DNA from: SIAQ01 sp963767835
GTDB taxonomy: Bacteria; Planctomycetota; Planctomycetia; Gemmatales; Gemmataceae
DNA: 64,000 nucleotides
Direction of reading: 5' to 3'
Assembly (NCBI GenBank): GCA_963767835.1
Contig: CAVYFY010000013.1
Coordinates: 124,001-188,000, forward strand
Shown: piece by piece, positions 27,657 to 37,154 of the stretch
Position numbering within the stretch: position 1 is the stretch's first letter
How the letters are laid out: every line of letters starts with the position of its first letter
Translations under genes and position numbers: made by a program
Notes under the pieces: generated by a model
Told to the model about the DNA's origin: nothing
Database searches by the model: none
Seen by the model: only the letters and a program-made list of their open reading frames with translations

Positions 27657-28626
27657 TTATCCTGGGGCTTGGGGGAAATCGAGGCGCTTGACGAATTTGC
27701 ACGCCTCCTCGGCGCCGTGGTCGCGGTCCATGCCGGCGTCGGACCATTCCACCGAGAGCGGTCGCTCGTAATGGATCGCGTTCAAGACGCGGAAAATCGA
27801 TTCCCAGTCGATGCCGCCGTGGCCCGGCGCGGAATTCCCAGCCCCGCCGCGGATCGCCGTAGGGCTGATAGGCGTTCAAGACCCCGGTGCGGCCATTCAA
27901 GGTCATGGCGACGTCCTTGATGTGGACGTGATAAATTCGATCGGGAAAGCGCCGGACGAACTCGGCCGGGTCGATGCCTTGCCAATGGAAATGGCTCGGA
28001 TCGAACGTGAAGCCAAGCTCCTCACGGCCATCAAGGGCGTCGAGCACCATCTCGGCCGAGTAAAGATCGAAGGCGATCTGGCCCGGATGCACTTCAAGGG
28101 CATAGCGGATGTCGGCGTCGCGACACGCATCGAGGATCGGCGTGAAGCGATGGACGAAATCGCGCAGGCCCTCCGCGACCTCGGCGGGGTTGCACGCGGG
28201 ATAGCCGGTCACGCCGTTCCAGATCGAGGAGCCGCTGAAGCCGCTGATGACATTGACGCCAAGCTTCTGGGCGGCCTGCACGGTGGCCAGCATTTCGGCG
28301 GTGGCGCGTTCTTGCACGCCGGCGGGATCGCCGTCTCCCCAGACATAATCGGGCAGGATTTTCTTGTGCCGGGGCTCGATAAAATCGCACACCGCCTGGC
28401 TGACGCGATGATTGCTCAGGACGAGGATTTGCAGGTCATACTTGGCCAAGAGATCAAGCTTGGCCTGACAGTAATCGTCCTCGCTCAGAGCGCGCTGCAC
28501 CTCGAAATGATCGCCCCAGCAGCACAATTCCAGTCCCTGATAACCCCAGTCGTTGAGCTTCTGCGCCAGCTCATCGAGCGGTACGTTGGCCCATTGACCG
28601 CTGAAAAGGAGCACCGGACGCGGCAT
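27657..28626 (-). CDS. Sugar phosphate isomerase/epimerase (AP2Ec TIM barrel), one frame break
   Basis: A xylose-isomerase-like TIM barrel of about 322 residues. It starts MPRPVLLFSGQWANVPLDEL, has GYQGLELCCWGDHFEV (metal-site Glu), LEVHPGQIAFDLYSAE, GFTFDPSHFHWQGIDP (metal-site Asp and His) and HVHIKDVAM. Near 27826 a base is missing in a CCGGG run. The first frame then reads as nonsense, while GHGGIDWESIFRVLNAIHYE and VEWSDAGMDRDHGAEEA follow in the next frame to TAA 27657-27659. The true C-terminus is therefore clear. Such enzymes act on inositols or rare sugars; the substrate is not known. Confidence 0.8.
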
Positions 28627-28647
28627 GGTGAATCCTCCTGATTTGCA

Positions 28648-30738
28648 CTACGGCGCCGGCGGCGTCTGATCCTGCGGGGGTGCTACCGCTTCCGTCGCCA
28701 CGATCGGCGGCGGCTGCACTTCGGCGGTGTATGACGTCGGTGCTGAAGCGGGCGGCGGCGGCGCGGTCGGCGGCGCCTCCACCACATTCAAGCTCAGCGT
28801 TCCCGGCTTCGATGCGGGCGGCGTGGGAGTCGGCGGAGCTGGCGGCGCTTGCTTCTGGAAGGGATCCTCCAATTCCTCCTCTTCCAGATGCACTTCTTCA
28901 AGCTCCGTGTCGTCCACGCTGTGCCGCATCAGGAAGTAAATGATGGTGCTCGCCGACCAGAAGAAGCTGTAGCCGAACCCGATGACGAGCAAGAAGAGGG
29001 GATAGATCCAGCACGACACCAGGACGGCGCCAACCTTGTTCATCGGGGAAATTGCGCTTTGGTATTCCGGCTTGAATTCAAGGTGAATGACCTTTTTGCC
29101 CTCGTAGCTGATTTCGTCCTTTTCCTCGACGAACTGGGCGTTGCTGCTGATCAACAGATCGCGCCAGCCGAATGACGTTGGGGCGTAATTGAAAAGATAG
29201 GACGGCTCACGGTCAGTCTTGGGATCGGAGCTGGAAAGGAAAACGACGCTGGAAACGCCCCATTTGCCGAGGAAGACCATCAAAGACGCCATGAAGCCGA
29301 TGAAGAAGATGAGCGCCGCCCCATAGACGACGGCGACGACGCTGTACCACAGGTAACGCCACGGCGCCTGGAACACGTAGCTGTAGGATCGGCTTAGGGC
29401 GTCGAAGCTATCGGTCCCCTCGGTGCTGATGGTGGCGATCATCAACGGCCAGCCGACCAGGCCGACGAGAACGATGGCGATGATGAAGCCGAAGAGCAGC
29501 ACGAAGGGCCAAAAGATGCCAGCGAACAGATCGCCGACCCAGGGAATCCATTCGATCAAGCCGAAGATCATCAGCAGAAGCACGAAGACAGCAATAACGA
29601 CGAGCGGAATGACGGGGGCGGCAAAATAAGAAACGAATCGCTCCTTGGAAAACAGGATCGCTTCCTTGAGCGGGATGCGCTCATTGCGGGCGAACTGCAG
29701 GGCGGCGATTCGGCAAATGGCGCCACCGAAAAAGCCCCACACCGCCAGCGTCCACAGAATGATAAAGATCAAGTAGAGCCGATCCCAGAAGCCGGCCCGC
29801 CCATCGAACAGGTAAACCACCGGGGCGAGAAATTTGAAGAGCGGTTCCAGGACGACATGCGCTTCCTCCATGTAGAACCAGTTGAAAAGCTGGCTGGCCG
29901 GCACGCTGGGCTGGCCGCCGGTTTTGATCGTGTCGGCGACGAGCAGGCACGGATTGCCGCCGCGGTCTTCGTGCCAGGGGTCGATGCGGAGCAGGCCCGA
30001 TTTCTTGAAATGCCCCGCGCTCTTGAGATTTAGATATTTCTCAAATGCGTCCCTGGTTTTTTCACCCAGCACGCGGTCCTTCATCTCGCGAGCCTTTTCG
30101 TCAATTTGATTCTTATCGAGCGCTTCGGCGCGAAGTTCTTTCAGTTTCTCGAACCGGGCGTCCACCGTGGCGCCGAGCCCGTTGACATGGATAAGCTTTT
30201 TGTCCGGGCTGACGATAACGATCGAAGCGAGCGGGAGTTTTTCTGGCAACTTAGCGAATTCGGCCGCATCTTCTTCCTTCGGCGTGAGGTTGAAATCCGC
30301 TGTCCCGATCTTGAGCACCTTATCTTTGAGCGAAACCATTTCCAATCCGTGTTGATAGCCATCCTCCCATTCCTTCAAATGCTTGTATTCATCCGGGTCT
30401 TCCGCAAAATCGCCTGCATCCTTCGGCTTGTGGTCATCGGGATTGCCTGCCAACTCGTGCATCAGGTTCCAGGAAGAGCGTTTTGCCTTGAATGAATCCC
30501 ACTCCGCTTTGACCGCCTCTGGCCCCTTCTTTTCTCTGATTTCCTTGCTTTCGACATTATAAACCGGGAAGGTTCGCATGCCGAAGAAAACCCAGCCAAG
30601 GACCAACCAACCTACCCAAACGAGGAGGATGCCCAATGCGGCAAGCGCGAGTTTTTTCAGGTCGAGTGCGATTTTGAACGCGGTGAAGATTTTCGTCCAT
30701 GGAGTTTTGGCTGGGGCTGCACTTTGCTCGGGGGCCAT
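28648..30738 (-). CDS. Large multi-pass membrane protein with Pro-rich tail
   Basis: A 696-aa protein, not assigned to a named family. One membrane helix lies near the N-terminus (about 31-54; LALAALGILLVWVGWLVLGW). A soluble, charged region (about 60-300) follows and contains IVIVSPDKKLIHVNGLG. Five more helices lie between about 315 and 630 (for example VIPLVVIAVFVLLLMIFGLI, WPFVLLFGFIIAIVLVGLVG and WYSVVAVVYGAALIFFIGFM). The last 60 residues are a Pro/Ala/Thr-rich, probably disordered tail after an acidic patch (ELEEVHLEEEELEDPF). The soluble loop between helices 1 and 2 is probably extracytoplasmic. It seems restricted to planctomycetes. The frame is intact over 2.1 kb. Confidence 0.6.
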   Translation of the reverse strand: MAPEQSAAPAKTPWTKIFTAFKIALDLKKLALAALGILLVWVGWLVLGWVFFGMRTFPVYNVESKEIREKKGPEAVKAEWDSFKAKRSSWNLMHELAGNPDDHKPKDAGDFAEDPDEYKHLKEWEDGYQHGLEMVSLKDKVLKIGTADFNLTPKEEDAAEFAKLPEKLPLASIVIVSPDKKLIHVNGLGATVDARFEKLKELRAEALDKNQIDEKAREMKDRVLGEKTRDAFEKYLNLKSAGHFKKSGLLRIDPWHEDRGGNPCLLVADTIKTGGQPSVPASQLFNWFYMEEAHVVLEPLFKFLAPVVYLFDGRAGFWDRLYLIFIILWTLAVWGFFGGAICRIAALQFARNERIPLKEAILFSKERFVSYFAAPVIPLVVIAVFVLLLMIFGLIEWIPWVGDLFAGIFWPFVLLFGFIIAIVLVGLVGWPLMIATISTEGTDSFDALSRSYSYVFQAPWRYLWYSVVAVVYGAALIFFIGFMASLMVFLGKWGVSSVVFLSSSDPKTDREPSYLFNYAPTSFGWRDLLISSNAQFVEEKDEISYEGKKVIHLEFKPEYQSAISPMNKVGAVLVSCWIYPLFLLVIGFGYSFFWSASTIIYFLMRHSVDDTELEEVHLEEEELEDPFQKQAPPAPPTPTPPASKPGTLSLNVVEAPPTAPPPPASAPTSYTAEVQPPPIVATEAVAPPQDQTPPAP

Positions 30739-30873
30739 GGATGTTCGCTCCTTCTATGTGAAATCGGTTCCCTGCTTGCGGCTCGGTTGACATGCCGTCA
30801 CGAAGAGGGATTATATGGTTGTGCGCGGATGCAGCAATTGGCGGAGTAGAGAAAGTGAGCCAGCGAGCTGCGC

Positions 30874-31314
30874 TCAATCGGAAATTGGCTTCTGATTGGG
30901 CAGCCACGCGAGGAACTCGGCCGGTGTCTTGATTGGAATGCCACGGAACGGATTCAACGCCAACAGATCGTCATCTCCGGATACCAAGCAGGAAGCCCGG
31001 CCGGCAAATGCCAACTCGAGGAATTTGTCGTCCTTGGCATCGCGGCATTCCCGAATCGCTTCCTTGATTTCCACGACGATTGCCAGATGCAACAACATCA
31101 CAAGGAATTGCTCATGCTCCTCCCGAGCCAAGTAGCGGTCGAATTTCTTGCGTGCGAGAACGGTGCTCAGTTCGGCCATGGTCGCTTCCGAGAGCAGAAT
31201 TGATCCGGATTCCATCGCTGCTTGAAACGCCTGGCCAGGTACCGATTGCTCGAAAAGCAATGCGCTCACGATGGCGTTCGAGTCGAAAACCCACCGCAGG
31301 TCAGGGCTGCTCAT
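30874..31314 (-). CDS. PIN-domain toxin (COG1569-like)
   Basis: A 146-aa PIN-domain ribonuclease. The acidic residues expected to bind Mg are in WVFDSNAIVSALLF (first Asp), TMAELSTVLARKKF (Glu), CRDAKDDKFLELAF (Asp) and LVSGDDDLLALNPF (last Asp), the layout of the COG1569 'putative toxin' family. It would cleave RNA when free of its antitoxin. The start overlaps the upstream antitoxin gene by 14 bases, the usual order (antitoxin first) and coupling for such modules. The C-terminal TPAEFLAWL is also typical of this family. Confidence 0.85.
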   Translation of the reverse strand: MSSPDLRWVFDSNAIVSALLFEQSVPGQAFQAAMESGSILLSEATMAELSTVLARKKFDRYLAREEHEQFLVMLLHLAIVVEIKEAIRECRDAKDDKFLELAFAGRASCLVSGDDDLLALNPFRGIPIKTPAEFLAWLPNQKPISD

Positions 31315-31531
31315 GGAGGATCGCGTCCAGAATTTCGGGCGTCAAGCCCCGCTCTTGGGATTTGCGGCTAATCTCGCGCATCAAATCCGTCAGGGAGCCG
31401 GCTGGATGGAGGGCGTCGTGCAAGCGGAGATTCAAAAGGATGTCCAACTTTTCGCGCTCTTGCTCCGATGCGGCGCGGTACGCTTGCGCCGCCGCCGGAT
31501 CGACGTGAATGGTGATTTCTTCGGTTTGCAT
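31301..31531 (-). CDS. Antitoxin of the PIN module
   Basis: A 76-aa protein. MQTEEITIHVDPAAAQAYRA resembles a short DNA-binding/dimer strand-helix start, and the rest is helical and charged (REISRKSQERGLTPEILDAI), as in the antitoxin partners of COG1569 PIN toxins. It overlaps the toxin start by 14 bases. The function rests mainly on its position, size and charge pattern. Confidence 0.7.
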   Translation of the reverse strand: MQTEEITIHVDPAAAQAYRAASEQEREKLDILLNLRLHDALHPAGSLTDLMREISRKSQERGLTPEILDAILHEQP

Positions 31532-31616
31532 GGCGCGAAATCCTCCGTTTCGTTCACTTTACAGCATCGTGCGATCTTGGGAAGCCCCTCAATCACGATG
31601 CCGAAAGCAGCCCGGT

Positions 31617-34207
31617 TTATCCCCAGCAGACCAGGCCCGGCTCGAAGGGATTGCCCAAGGTGGCGTGCCGCGGGAGGACGCGCACGGTGTAGCCGTAATG
31701 TCCGCTGTTTTGGCAGCGAATTTTGCCCTTGAAGAGCCAGGTGACGCCGCTTTTGTCGCCGTTGGTCATCATGGCGGCGGTGTCGGGCTGCGGGATTTCG
31801 CCGGCGTTGTCGATGATGCCGTGGAAGAGCTGCACCTCGACGTCGTCGGGGTTGAGGCTGCCGAGGCTGATGCGGGCTTTCACCTCGAATTCGGCGCCGA
31901 CGCGCATGGCGTCCTTGCCGTCGGCCTCGATATTTTCGACGCGGACCTGGGGCCATTCGCGCATCAGCTTGCGCCGCCATTGCGACAGCTCCGCCGCCGG
32001 CTTGAGACTGTCGCCGGTCAATTCGGCGTAGCGCTCCGCCGACGGGGCATAGCAGCGGCGCACGTATTCCTCCACCTGCCGATTCGTGTTGAAGACCGGG
32101 CACACCGTCTTGATCGCATTCTTCATGTAATTGATCCAGCCGCGTGGCAAACCGTCGGCGGTGCGGTTGTAATAAAGCGGCACGATCTCCTGCTCGATCA
32201 GGTCATAGATGGCCCGGCTCTCGATATCGTCCTGATAGGTGCGGTCGTTGTCGGAATATTCTTCGCCGGCGCCGATGGCCCAGCCGTTATCGCCGGAGTA
32301 GCCTTCGCACCACCACCCGTCGAGGATGGACAGGTTGAGACCGCCGTTGATGGACACTTTCATGCCGCTGGTGCCGGACGCTTCGAGCGGCCGGCGCGGG
32401 TTATTGAGCCAAACATCGACGCCCTGGACGAGGAAGCGGGCGACGTTGATGTCGTAATCTTCGATGAAGGCCATGCGGCGGCGGAATTCGGGTCGGCGCG
32501 AGACGTGGATGATCTCGGCGATCAGCTCCTTGCCGCCGTGATCGCGCGGATGGGCTTTGCCGGCGAAGAGAATCTGCACGGGGCGATCCTTGTTGTTGAG
32601 GATCGCCGCCAAGCGTTCCAGATTTCGGAAGATCAGGGTTCCACGCTTGTAGGTGGCGAAGCGGCGGGCGAAGCCGATGGTCAACGCTTCGGGATCGAGG
32701 ACCTCGTCAGCGCGGGCGATTTCCGACGGCGTGGCGCCGCGCCGCTCCAGTTGCATGTGCAGCCGGCGGCGGGCGAACACCACCAACCGTTCGCGGCGCC
32801 GTTCGTGGGTGCGCCATAACTCCGCGTTCGGGATGTTGTCAACGCGGGTCCAGATGGAGTGATCGGTTGGTTTCTGCTCCCACTGGTTCCCCAGATAGCG
32901 GTCATAGAGGGCGGAAAAATCGCCTGCCATCCAGCTGCGGGTGTGCACGCCGTTGGTGATCGAAGTGATCGGGATTTCGGATTCAGGGAGGTTGGGCCAG
33001 ATCGCCTTCCACATGTTGCGCGACACCTTGCCGTGCAGCTTGCTGACGCCGTTAGAGATATTCGAGAGGCGCAGGGCGAGCACGGTCATGCAGAACGGCT
33101 CGTTGTAGTCACGCGGGTTCTGCCGGCCCAGGCCGAGAAATTCGTTCCAGTCGATCTTGAGCTGCGGCAGATAGCCGGCGAAGTAGTGCTGGATGAGTTG
33201 CGGGGCGAAAATGTCATTGCCCGCCGGCACGGGCGTGTGCGTGGTGAAGCAGGCGCCAGCCGTGACGGCCTCGCGAGCGGCGGCGAAATCGAGCCCGTGC
33301 TCGTCCATCATGATGCGAACGCGCTCCAGTCCGCAGAACGCGGAGTGCCCCTCGTTCATGTGGCAAACGGCCGGGGCCTTGCCGAGCGCCGCAGCGCCCG
33401 GATGCCGCCAATGCCCAGCACCATTTCCTGGCGGATGCGCATGTCGTGATCGCCGCCGTAGAGCCGAGCCGTGATCTGCCGATCGTCCGCATTGTTCTGC
33501 GGGATATTCGTGTCGAGCAGATACAGCGGGATGCGGCCCACGTGGATTCGCCAGACGCGAATCCACACCTCCCGGCCCGGCAATGGCACGCCGACCAACA
33601 ACGGCCCCCCGTCTTGCCGAGTCTCGGAAATCAACGGCAGATTGAAGAAGTCGTTTTCGGGATAGCGCTCCTGCTGCCAGCCGTCAACATTCAGATACTG
33701 GCGGAAATAGCCTTCGCGGTACATGAGGCCAACGCCCACCAGCGGCAATCCCAGGTCGGACGCCGACTTCAGATGGTCGCCCGCCAATAGGCCGAGGCCG
33801 CCGGAATAGATCGGCACGCTCTCGTGCAGACCGAACTCCGCCGAGAAATAGGCCATCCGGTAGCGCTGCACGCCGGCCGCGACGTTGTCGGTCTTTTTCA
33901 GGTAGGTTTCGTGAAACCAGGTCGAGCCGTTGAGATAGCGCTGCTGGGCTTCGAGGACGCGGTGCATCTGGGCCATGAAGCCCTCGTCCTCCTTGAGCTT
34001 TTCCAGGCGTTCTTGCCCGACCCCCGCCAGTAGCCGAACCGGGCTGTGCTCGGTCTGATCGAAGGTTTTCTCATCGATGCGCCGCAGCAATGAAATGGCG
34101 TCGTGATTCCAGCACCACCACAGGTTGTACGCAAGGTCCTGCAATCCCAGGAGTTCGGTCGGCAGATTCGGCAATACTGTGAACGTCCGCAGCGGTCGCG
34201 TGGCCAT
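31617..34207 (-). CDS. glgP: Alpha-glucan (glycogen) phosphorylase, one frame break
   Basis: A GT35 phosphorylase of about 863 residues of the short (alpha-glucan) type, which releases glucose-1-phosphate from glycogen or maltodextrin. It starts MATRPLRTFTVLPNLPTELL. Landmarks are YFSAEFGLHESVPIYSGGLG, HMNEGHSAF, and EASGTSGMKVSINGGLNLSI, which carries the pyridoxal-phosphate Lys. Near 33395 the frame slips by one base (GIGGIRALR, then ALGKAPAVCHMNEGH in the next frame), with family-like text on both sides. A C-terminal region (about 740-863) with beta character follows the catalytic domain. ATG 34207 is preferred because it starts the conserved N-terminus. The break is probably a consensus error. 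Confidence 0.85.
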
Positions 34208-34313
34208 GCGCTGATCCCTCAATGCTTCGGCGGCGAGTTTTTCAATAGTATCAGCATATTTTGCCCGCCCGGATCGGCAATCGGTTGCGTAATTGTTAGA
34301 ATGACCATGCTTG

Positions 34314-34351
34314 CGTTTAGCGTTCGCGTGGCGCCACGCGAACGCTAAACG
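34314..34351. repeat. Perfect 38-bp palindrome
   Basis: cgtttagcgttcgcgtgg followed by its exact complement in reverse, with no loop. It sits 22 bases upstream of the epimerase start. A decayed copy with the same cgctaaacgggg and ccccgttaagcg ends lies at 26579-26644 after the acetyltransferase gene. Perfect dyads of this kind are typical of REP-type repeats; an operator role is also possible. Confidence 0.7.
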
Positions 34352-34373
34352 GGATGCGAGAAATGAACCTCCC

Positions 34374-35308
34374 ATGCGAACCCTCATTACCGGCGGCGCC
34401 GGTTTCATCGGCTCCCACCTCTGCGAGCGATTTCTCGCCGCGGGGCACGATGTCGTCTGCCTCGATAACTTCATCACGGGCAATCCGCTCAATATCCAGC
34501 ATCTGCAAAGCAATCCCCGCTTTAGCTTCCTGCGGCACAACATCTCAAACCATCTCGAAATCGATGGCCCCATCGACAATATCCTCCATTTCGCCTCCCC
34601 CGCCAGCCCCGTCGATTATCTGCGCCATCCAATCCCCACGCTCAAGGTCGGCTCGCTCGGGACCCACAATTCCCTCGGCTTGGCCAAGGCGAAAAACGCC
34701 CGCTTCCTCCTCGCCAGCACTTCGGAAGTCTACGGCGACCCCGAACGCCATCCGCAGCGCGAGGACTACTGGGGCAACGTCAACCCCATCGGCATCCGCG
34801 GCGTCTATGACGAAGCCAAGCGCTTTGCCGAAGCCATGACCATGGCCTACCACCGCTCGCACGGCATCAACACCCACATCATCCGCATCTTCAACACCTA
34901 CGGCCCACGCATGCGCCTCGATGATGGCCGCGTCGTGCCCAATCTCATGGGCCAAGCCCTGCGCGGCGAACCCTTGACCGTCTACGGCGACGGTTCACAG
35001 ACGCGGAGCTTCTGCTACGTCTCGGACCTCGTTGAAGGCATCTATCGGCTACTCTTCAAGGATTTTCACGAGCCGGTCAATCTCGGCAATCCCAATGAGG
35101 TCAGCATCCTCGATTTCGCCAAGGAAATCGCGGGCCTGTCCGGCGGCAAATGCGAGATCGTTTTCCAACCGTTGCCCCAGGACGACCCGAAGGTGCGCAA
35201 GCCCGACATCACGCGCGCCGGACGCTGCTGGGTTGGGAGCCGAAGGTCGAGCGGCACGAGGGGATGAAGAAGACATTGGAGTATTTCCGCGGGACGCTGG
35301 CAAAATAG
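34374..35308 (+). CDS. UDP-glucuronate decarboxylase-like NAD-dependent epimerase, one frame break
   Basis: An extended SDR of about 311 residues, closest in motifs to UDP-glucuronate decarboxylase (UXS). MRTLITGGAGFIGSHLCERF is the NAD-binding GxxGxxG; STSEVYGDPERHPQ and GVYDEAKRFAEA give the catalytic Ser/Tyr/Lys; FNTYGPRM and RSFCYVSDLVEG are family landmarks. It would make UDP-xylose for surface polysaccharide. Near 35219 one base is missing in a ccgg run, and the expected end RTLLGWEPKVERHEGMKKTL continues in the next frame to TAG at 35308. ATG 34374 starts the fold exactly; the TTG upstream lies inside the palindrome. It is divergent from glgP. Confidence 0.85.
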
Positions 35309-35312
35309 ATGC

Positions 35313-35654
35313 ATGGGCGCTCTCCCAAAGATTCGCGGCACTCAGATCGGGCTTCGCAATCCGGCGCTGGTCGAGCTTTTGAAATCAGCGATGGCGGAAA
35401 ACCAGTATACATTTGACAAGAGCCGTGGACAGATTGGCGGCGTAATCGATGCCAATGGGACTTATCATATCGTGGAAGGTCACCACCGCATGGCGGCTGC
35501 TCTGGAGATTTTTCAAGAAACCGGCGATGATAAAGCCGTGCTGAAATTACTGTTCTGGGGAAGGTGGTCGATGGCGGAAAATCCGCCGCCTGAAAGTCGG
35601 CCCTTTCCCGGACGATCTCTTTGGCAAGCGTTCCGCAATTGGGTCGGGTATTGA
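35313..35654 (+). CDS. ParB/sulfiredoxin-like domain protein, 113 aa
   Basis: A small protein whose central part, QIGGVIDANGTYHIVEGHHR then MAAALEIF, resembles the ParB/Srx nuclease-like fold, where a G-x-H-R motif binds a nucleotide phosphate. The N-terminal NPALVELLKSAMAENQYTF also fits that fold. Similar single-domain proteins occur as polymorphic-toxin tips and as orphan genes. It starts only four bases after the corrected stop of the epimerase gene, so it may be co-transcribed. The C-terminal 30 residues are unlike the family. Its function is not known. Confidence 0.5.
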   Translation: MGALPKIRGTQIGLRNPALVELLKSAMAENQYTFDKSRGQIGGVIDANGTYHIVEGHHRMAAALEIFQETGDDKAVLKLLFWGRWSMAENPPPESRPFPGRSLWQAFRNWVGY

Positions 35655-35663
35655 GGAAGAACA

Positions 35664-36278
35664 ATGGCCGATAACCGCATCGAGAGCCGCGGATTCGCGA
35701 TTGGTCGGTGGTGGATCCCCCCTTTTTCCGCGGGCCGCGGCGAGTGCGTCGTGCTTCACTTGCCGGCCGAGTCCGACGCCGATCGAGATGGCATCCTCGC
35801 TTGCCTTCGCGGCGCAGAACCGGTAGCCAATCTGGTTGTTCCTGCCAGGGTCGCGGTTGCCGGTATGGCACTCGGTCCCGTCGGCTGGCGGCGCTGGCTG
35901 CTGGACCCGACACCGTTTGATTGGCTGCGGAAGGAGACGAACGTTTCGGCGGATTCAATCCACGAGATTCTGCGCGACCTACGGATTGAGCCGCAAATGC
36001 CGCTTAGTCGATTGGCCGGCACCCCCAGGATGTTGCTCGGCCTGGCAGCAGCGCTCGCGGGGAAACCGGACATGCTGGTTTTCTCCACGGCCGGCCTCGA
36101 CCCCTGCGGCGTCCGCCAAGTGGAGAATTTTGTAGCCGCACACCTGCCCGAATTCATCGGCATCTACCTCGCTCGGCCCTACTATTGCCAGGGGCAATTG
36201 CACAATCCCAATTTCTTTCCCGTCGGCCAGGTCGCGACTGTCACCGCCAAGCCGGAATCGCTGGCAGAGGCACGTTAG
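35664..36278 (+). CDS. ABC-ATPase-like protein with lost catalytic motifs
   Basis: A 204-aa protein laid out like an ABC transporter ATPase. The Walker A region has decayed to LHLPAESDADRDGILACLRG, with no GKS/T. The signature region reads PLSRLAGTPRMLLGLAAALA, with LAGTP where LSGGQ is expected. Walker B reads DMLVFSTAGLDP, with Ser replacing the Asp. It lacks a second glycine-rich loop and should not bind or split ATP normally. It may be a regulatory pseudo-ATPase or a gene on the way to loss, though its frame is intact. It starts nine bases after the ParB-like gene and overlaps the convergent yraN by four bases at its end. Confidence 0.5.
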   Translation: MADNRIESRGFAIGRWWIPPFSAGRGECVVLHLPAESDADRDGILACLRGAEPVANLVVPARVAVAGMALGPVGWRRWLLDPTPFDWLRKETNVSADSIHEILRDLRIEPQMPLSRLAGTPRMLLGLAAALAGKPDMLVFSTAGLDPCGVRQVENFVAAHLPEFIGIYLARPYYCQGQLHNPNFFPVGQVATVTAKPESLAEAR

Positions 36279-36685
36279 CTGTACATCTGAAACCGGTCCG
36301 TCGCCTCGAAGGCATTGGGATAATGCACGATCGTCGGTTCCGCTACGGTCGCCGGCCAGCTGATCGCGAGCACGTCGAACCGCGCCGCGCATTCGAGCAG
36401 CCGGCGTTTTTGCAAATAAAACAGCGCGAGTCGAGTCAGGCGTCTCTGCTTGGCGGGATCCACCGAGAGTGCAGGCATCTGCGTGTCGGCAGCCTCGGTG
36501 GAACGCACCTCGACAAAAACAATCGTCTTGCCGTCGAGAGCGATGATGTCGATTTCGCCGATCTCGCAGGAAAAATTGTGCTCAAGGAGGGAATAACCCA
36601 GGCGGCGCAGGAACCGTGCGGCGGCTCGTTCGGAGCGCGAACCGAACCAGCGTCGCCACCAGGGTAGGGCGGTCAAGGAGAACAC
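36275..36685 (-). CDS. yraN: YraN family (UPF0102) nuclease-like protein
   Basis: A 136-aa PD-(D/E)XK-fold protein. The core ERAAARFLRRLGYSLLEHNF then GEIDIIALDGKTIVFVEVRS gives the E...GEIDLI...EVK-type motif of UPF0102 (VEVRS where VEVKT is usual). I chose GTG 36685, preceded by ggggag, because the family begins near here and an ATG start upstream would run into rplS. It ends the ffh-rpsP-trmD-rplS-yraN cluster, the usual place for yraN. The function is unknown; it is possibly a Holliday-junction-resolvase-like nuclease. Confidence 0.8.
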   Translation of the reverse strand: MFSLTALPWWRRWFGSRSERAAARFLRRLGYSLLEHNFSCEIGEIDIIALDGKTIVFVEVRSTEAADTQMPALSVDPAKQRRLTRLALFYLQKRRLLECAARFDVLAISWPATVAEPTIVHYPNAFEATDRFQMYS

Positions 36686-36707
36686 GGCGCGCTCCCCATC
36701 AGCGGCT

Positions 36708-37139
36708 TTATTTCGGCGCTTCGCCCGCCGCCGGTGGATTGACGGCGACCGGTGTTCCGGGTGTGCCAGGCACAACCACCTTGACCTTGCGCTTGCGTTC
36801 CCGCAATCGAGTCGCGTCCTTGCCGACGCGGTCGCGCAGATAATACAGCTTGGCGCGGCGAACCTTGCCGGAGCGCTTCACCTCGATCTTGGCGATCTTC
36901 GGCGAGTTGATCGGGAAGGTGCGCTCGACCCCTTCCGATTGCACCACGCGCCGCACCGTGAACATCTCGCGCATGCCCTCCCCCTTGCGGGAAATGACCA
37001 GCCCCGAGAAGACCTGCGTGCGCTCTTTTTCGCCTTCGAGAATCTTCTGGTGCACGTCCACCTGATCGCCGATCTCGAATTCCGGCAGCTCTTTCTTGAG
37101 CCCTGCTTCTTCCACCTTGGCAATGAATTTATTCTTCAT
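36708..37139 (-). CDS. rplS: 50S ribosomal protein L19
   Basis: A 143-aa protein. PEFEIGDQVDVHQKILEGEK, VFSGLVISRKGEGMREMFTV and RRAKLYYLRDRVGKDATRL are the conserved L19 text at the 30S-50S bridge. A Pro/Val-rich tail of about 25 residues (VVVPGTPGTPVAVNPP) extends beyond most bacterial L19 proteins. It is 15 bases downstream of trmD and 22 upstream of yraN. The frame is intact. Confidence 0.95.
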   Translation of the reverse strand: MKNKFIAKVEEAGLKKELPEFEIGDQVDVHQKILEGEKERTQVFSGLVISRKGEGMREMFTVRRVVQSEGVERTFPINSPKIAKIEVKRSGKVRRAKLYYLRDRVGKDATRLRERKRKVKVVVPGTPGTPVAVNPPAAGEAPK

Positions 37140-37154
37140 GGGACGCCTCCGATT

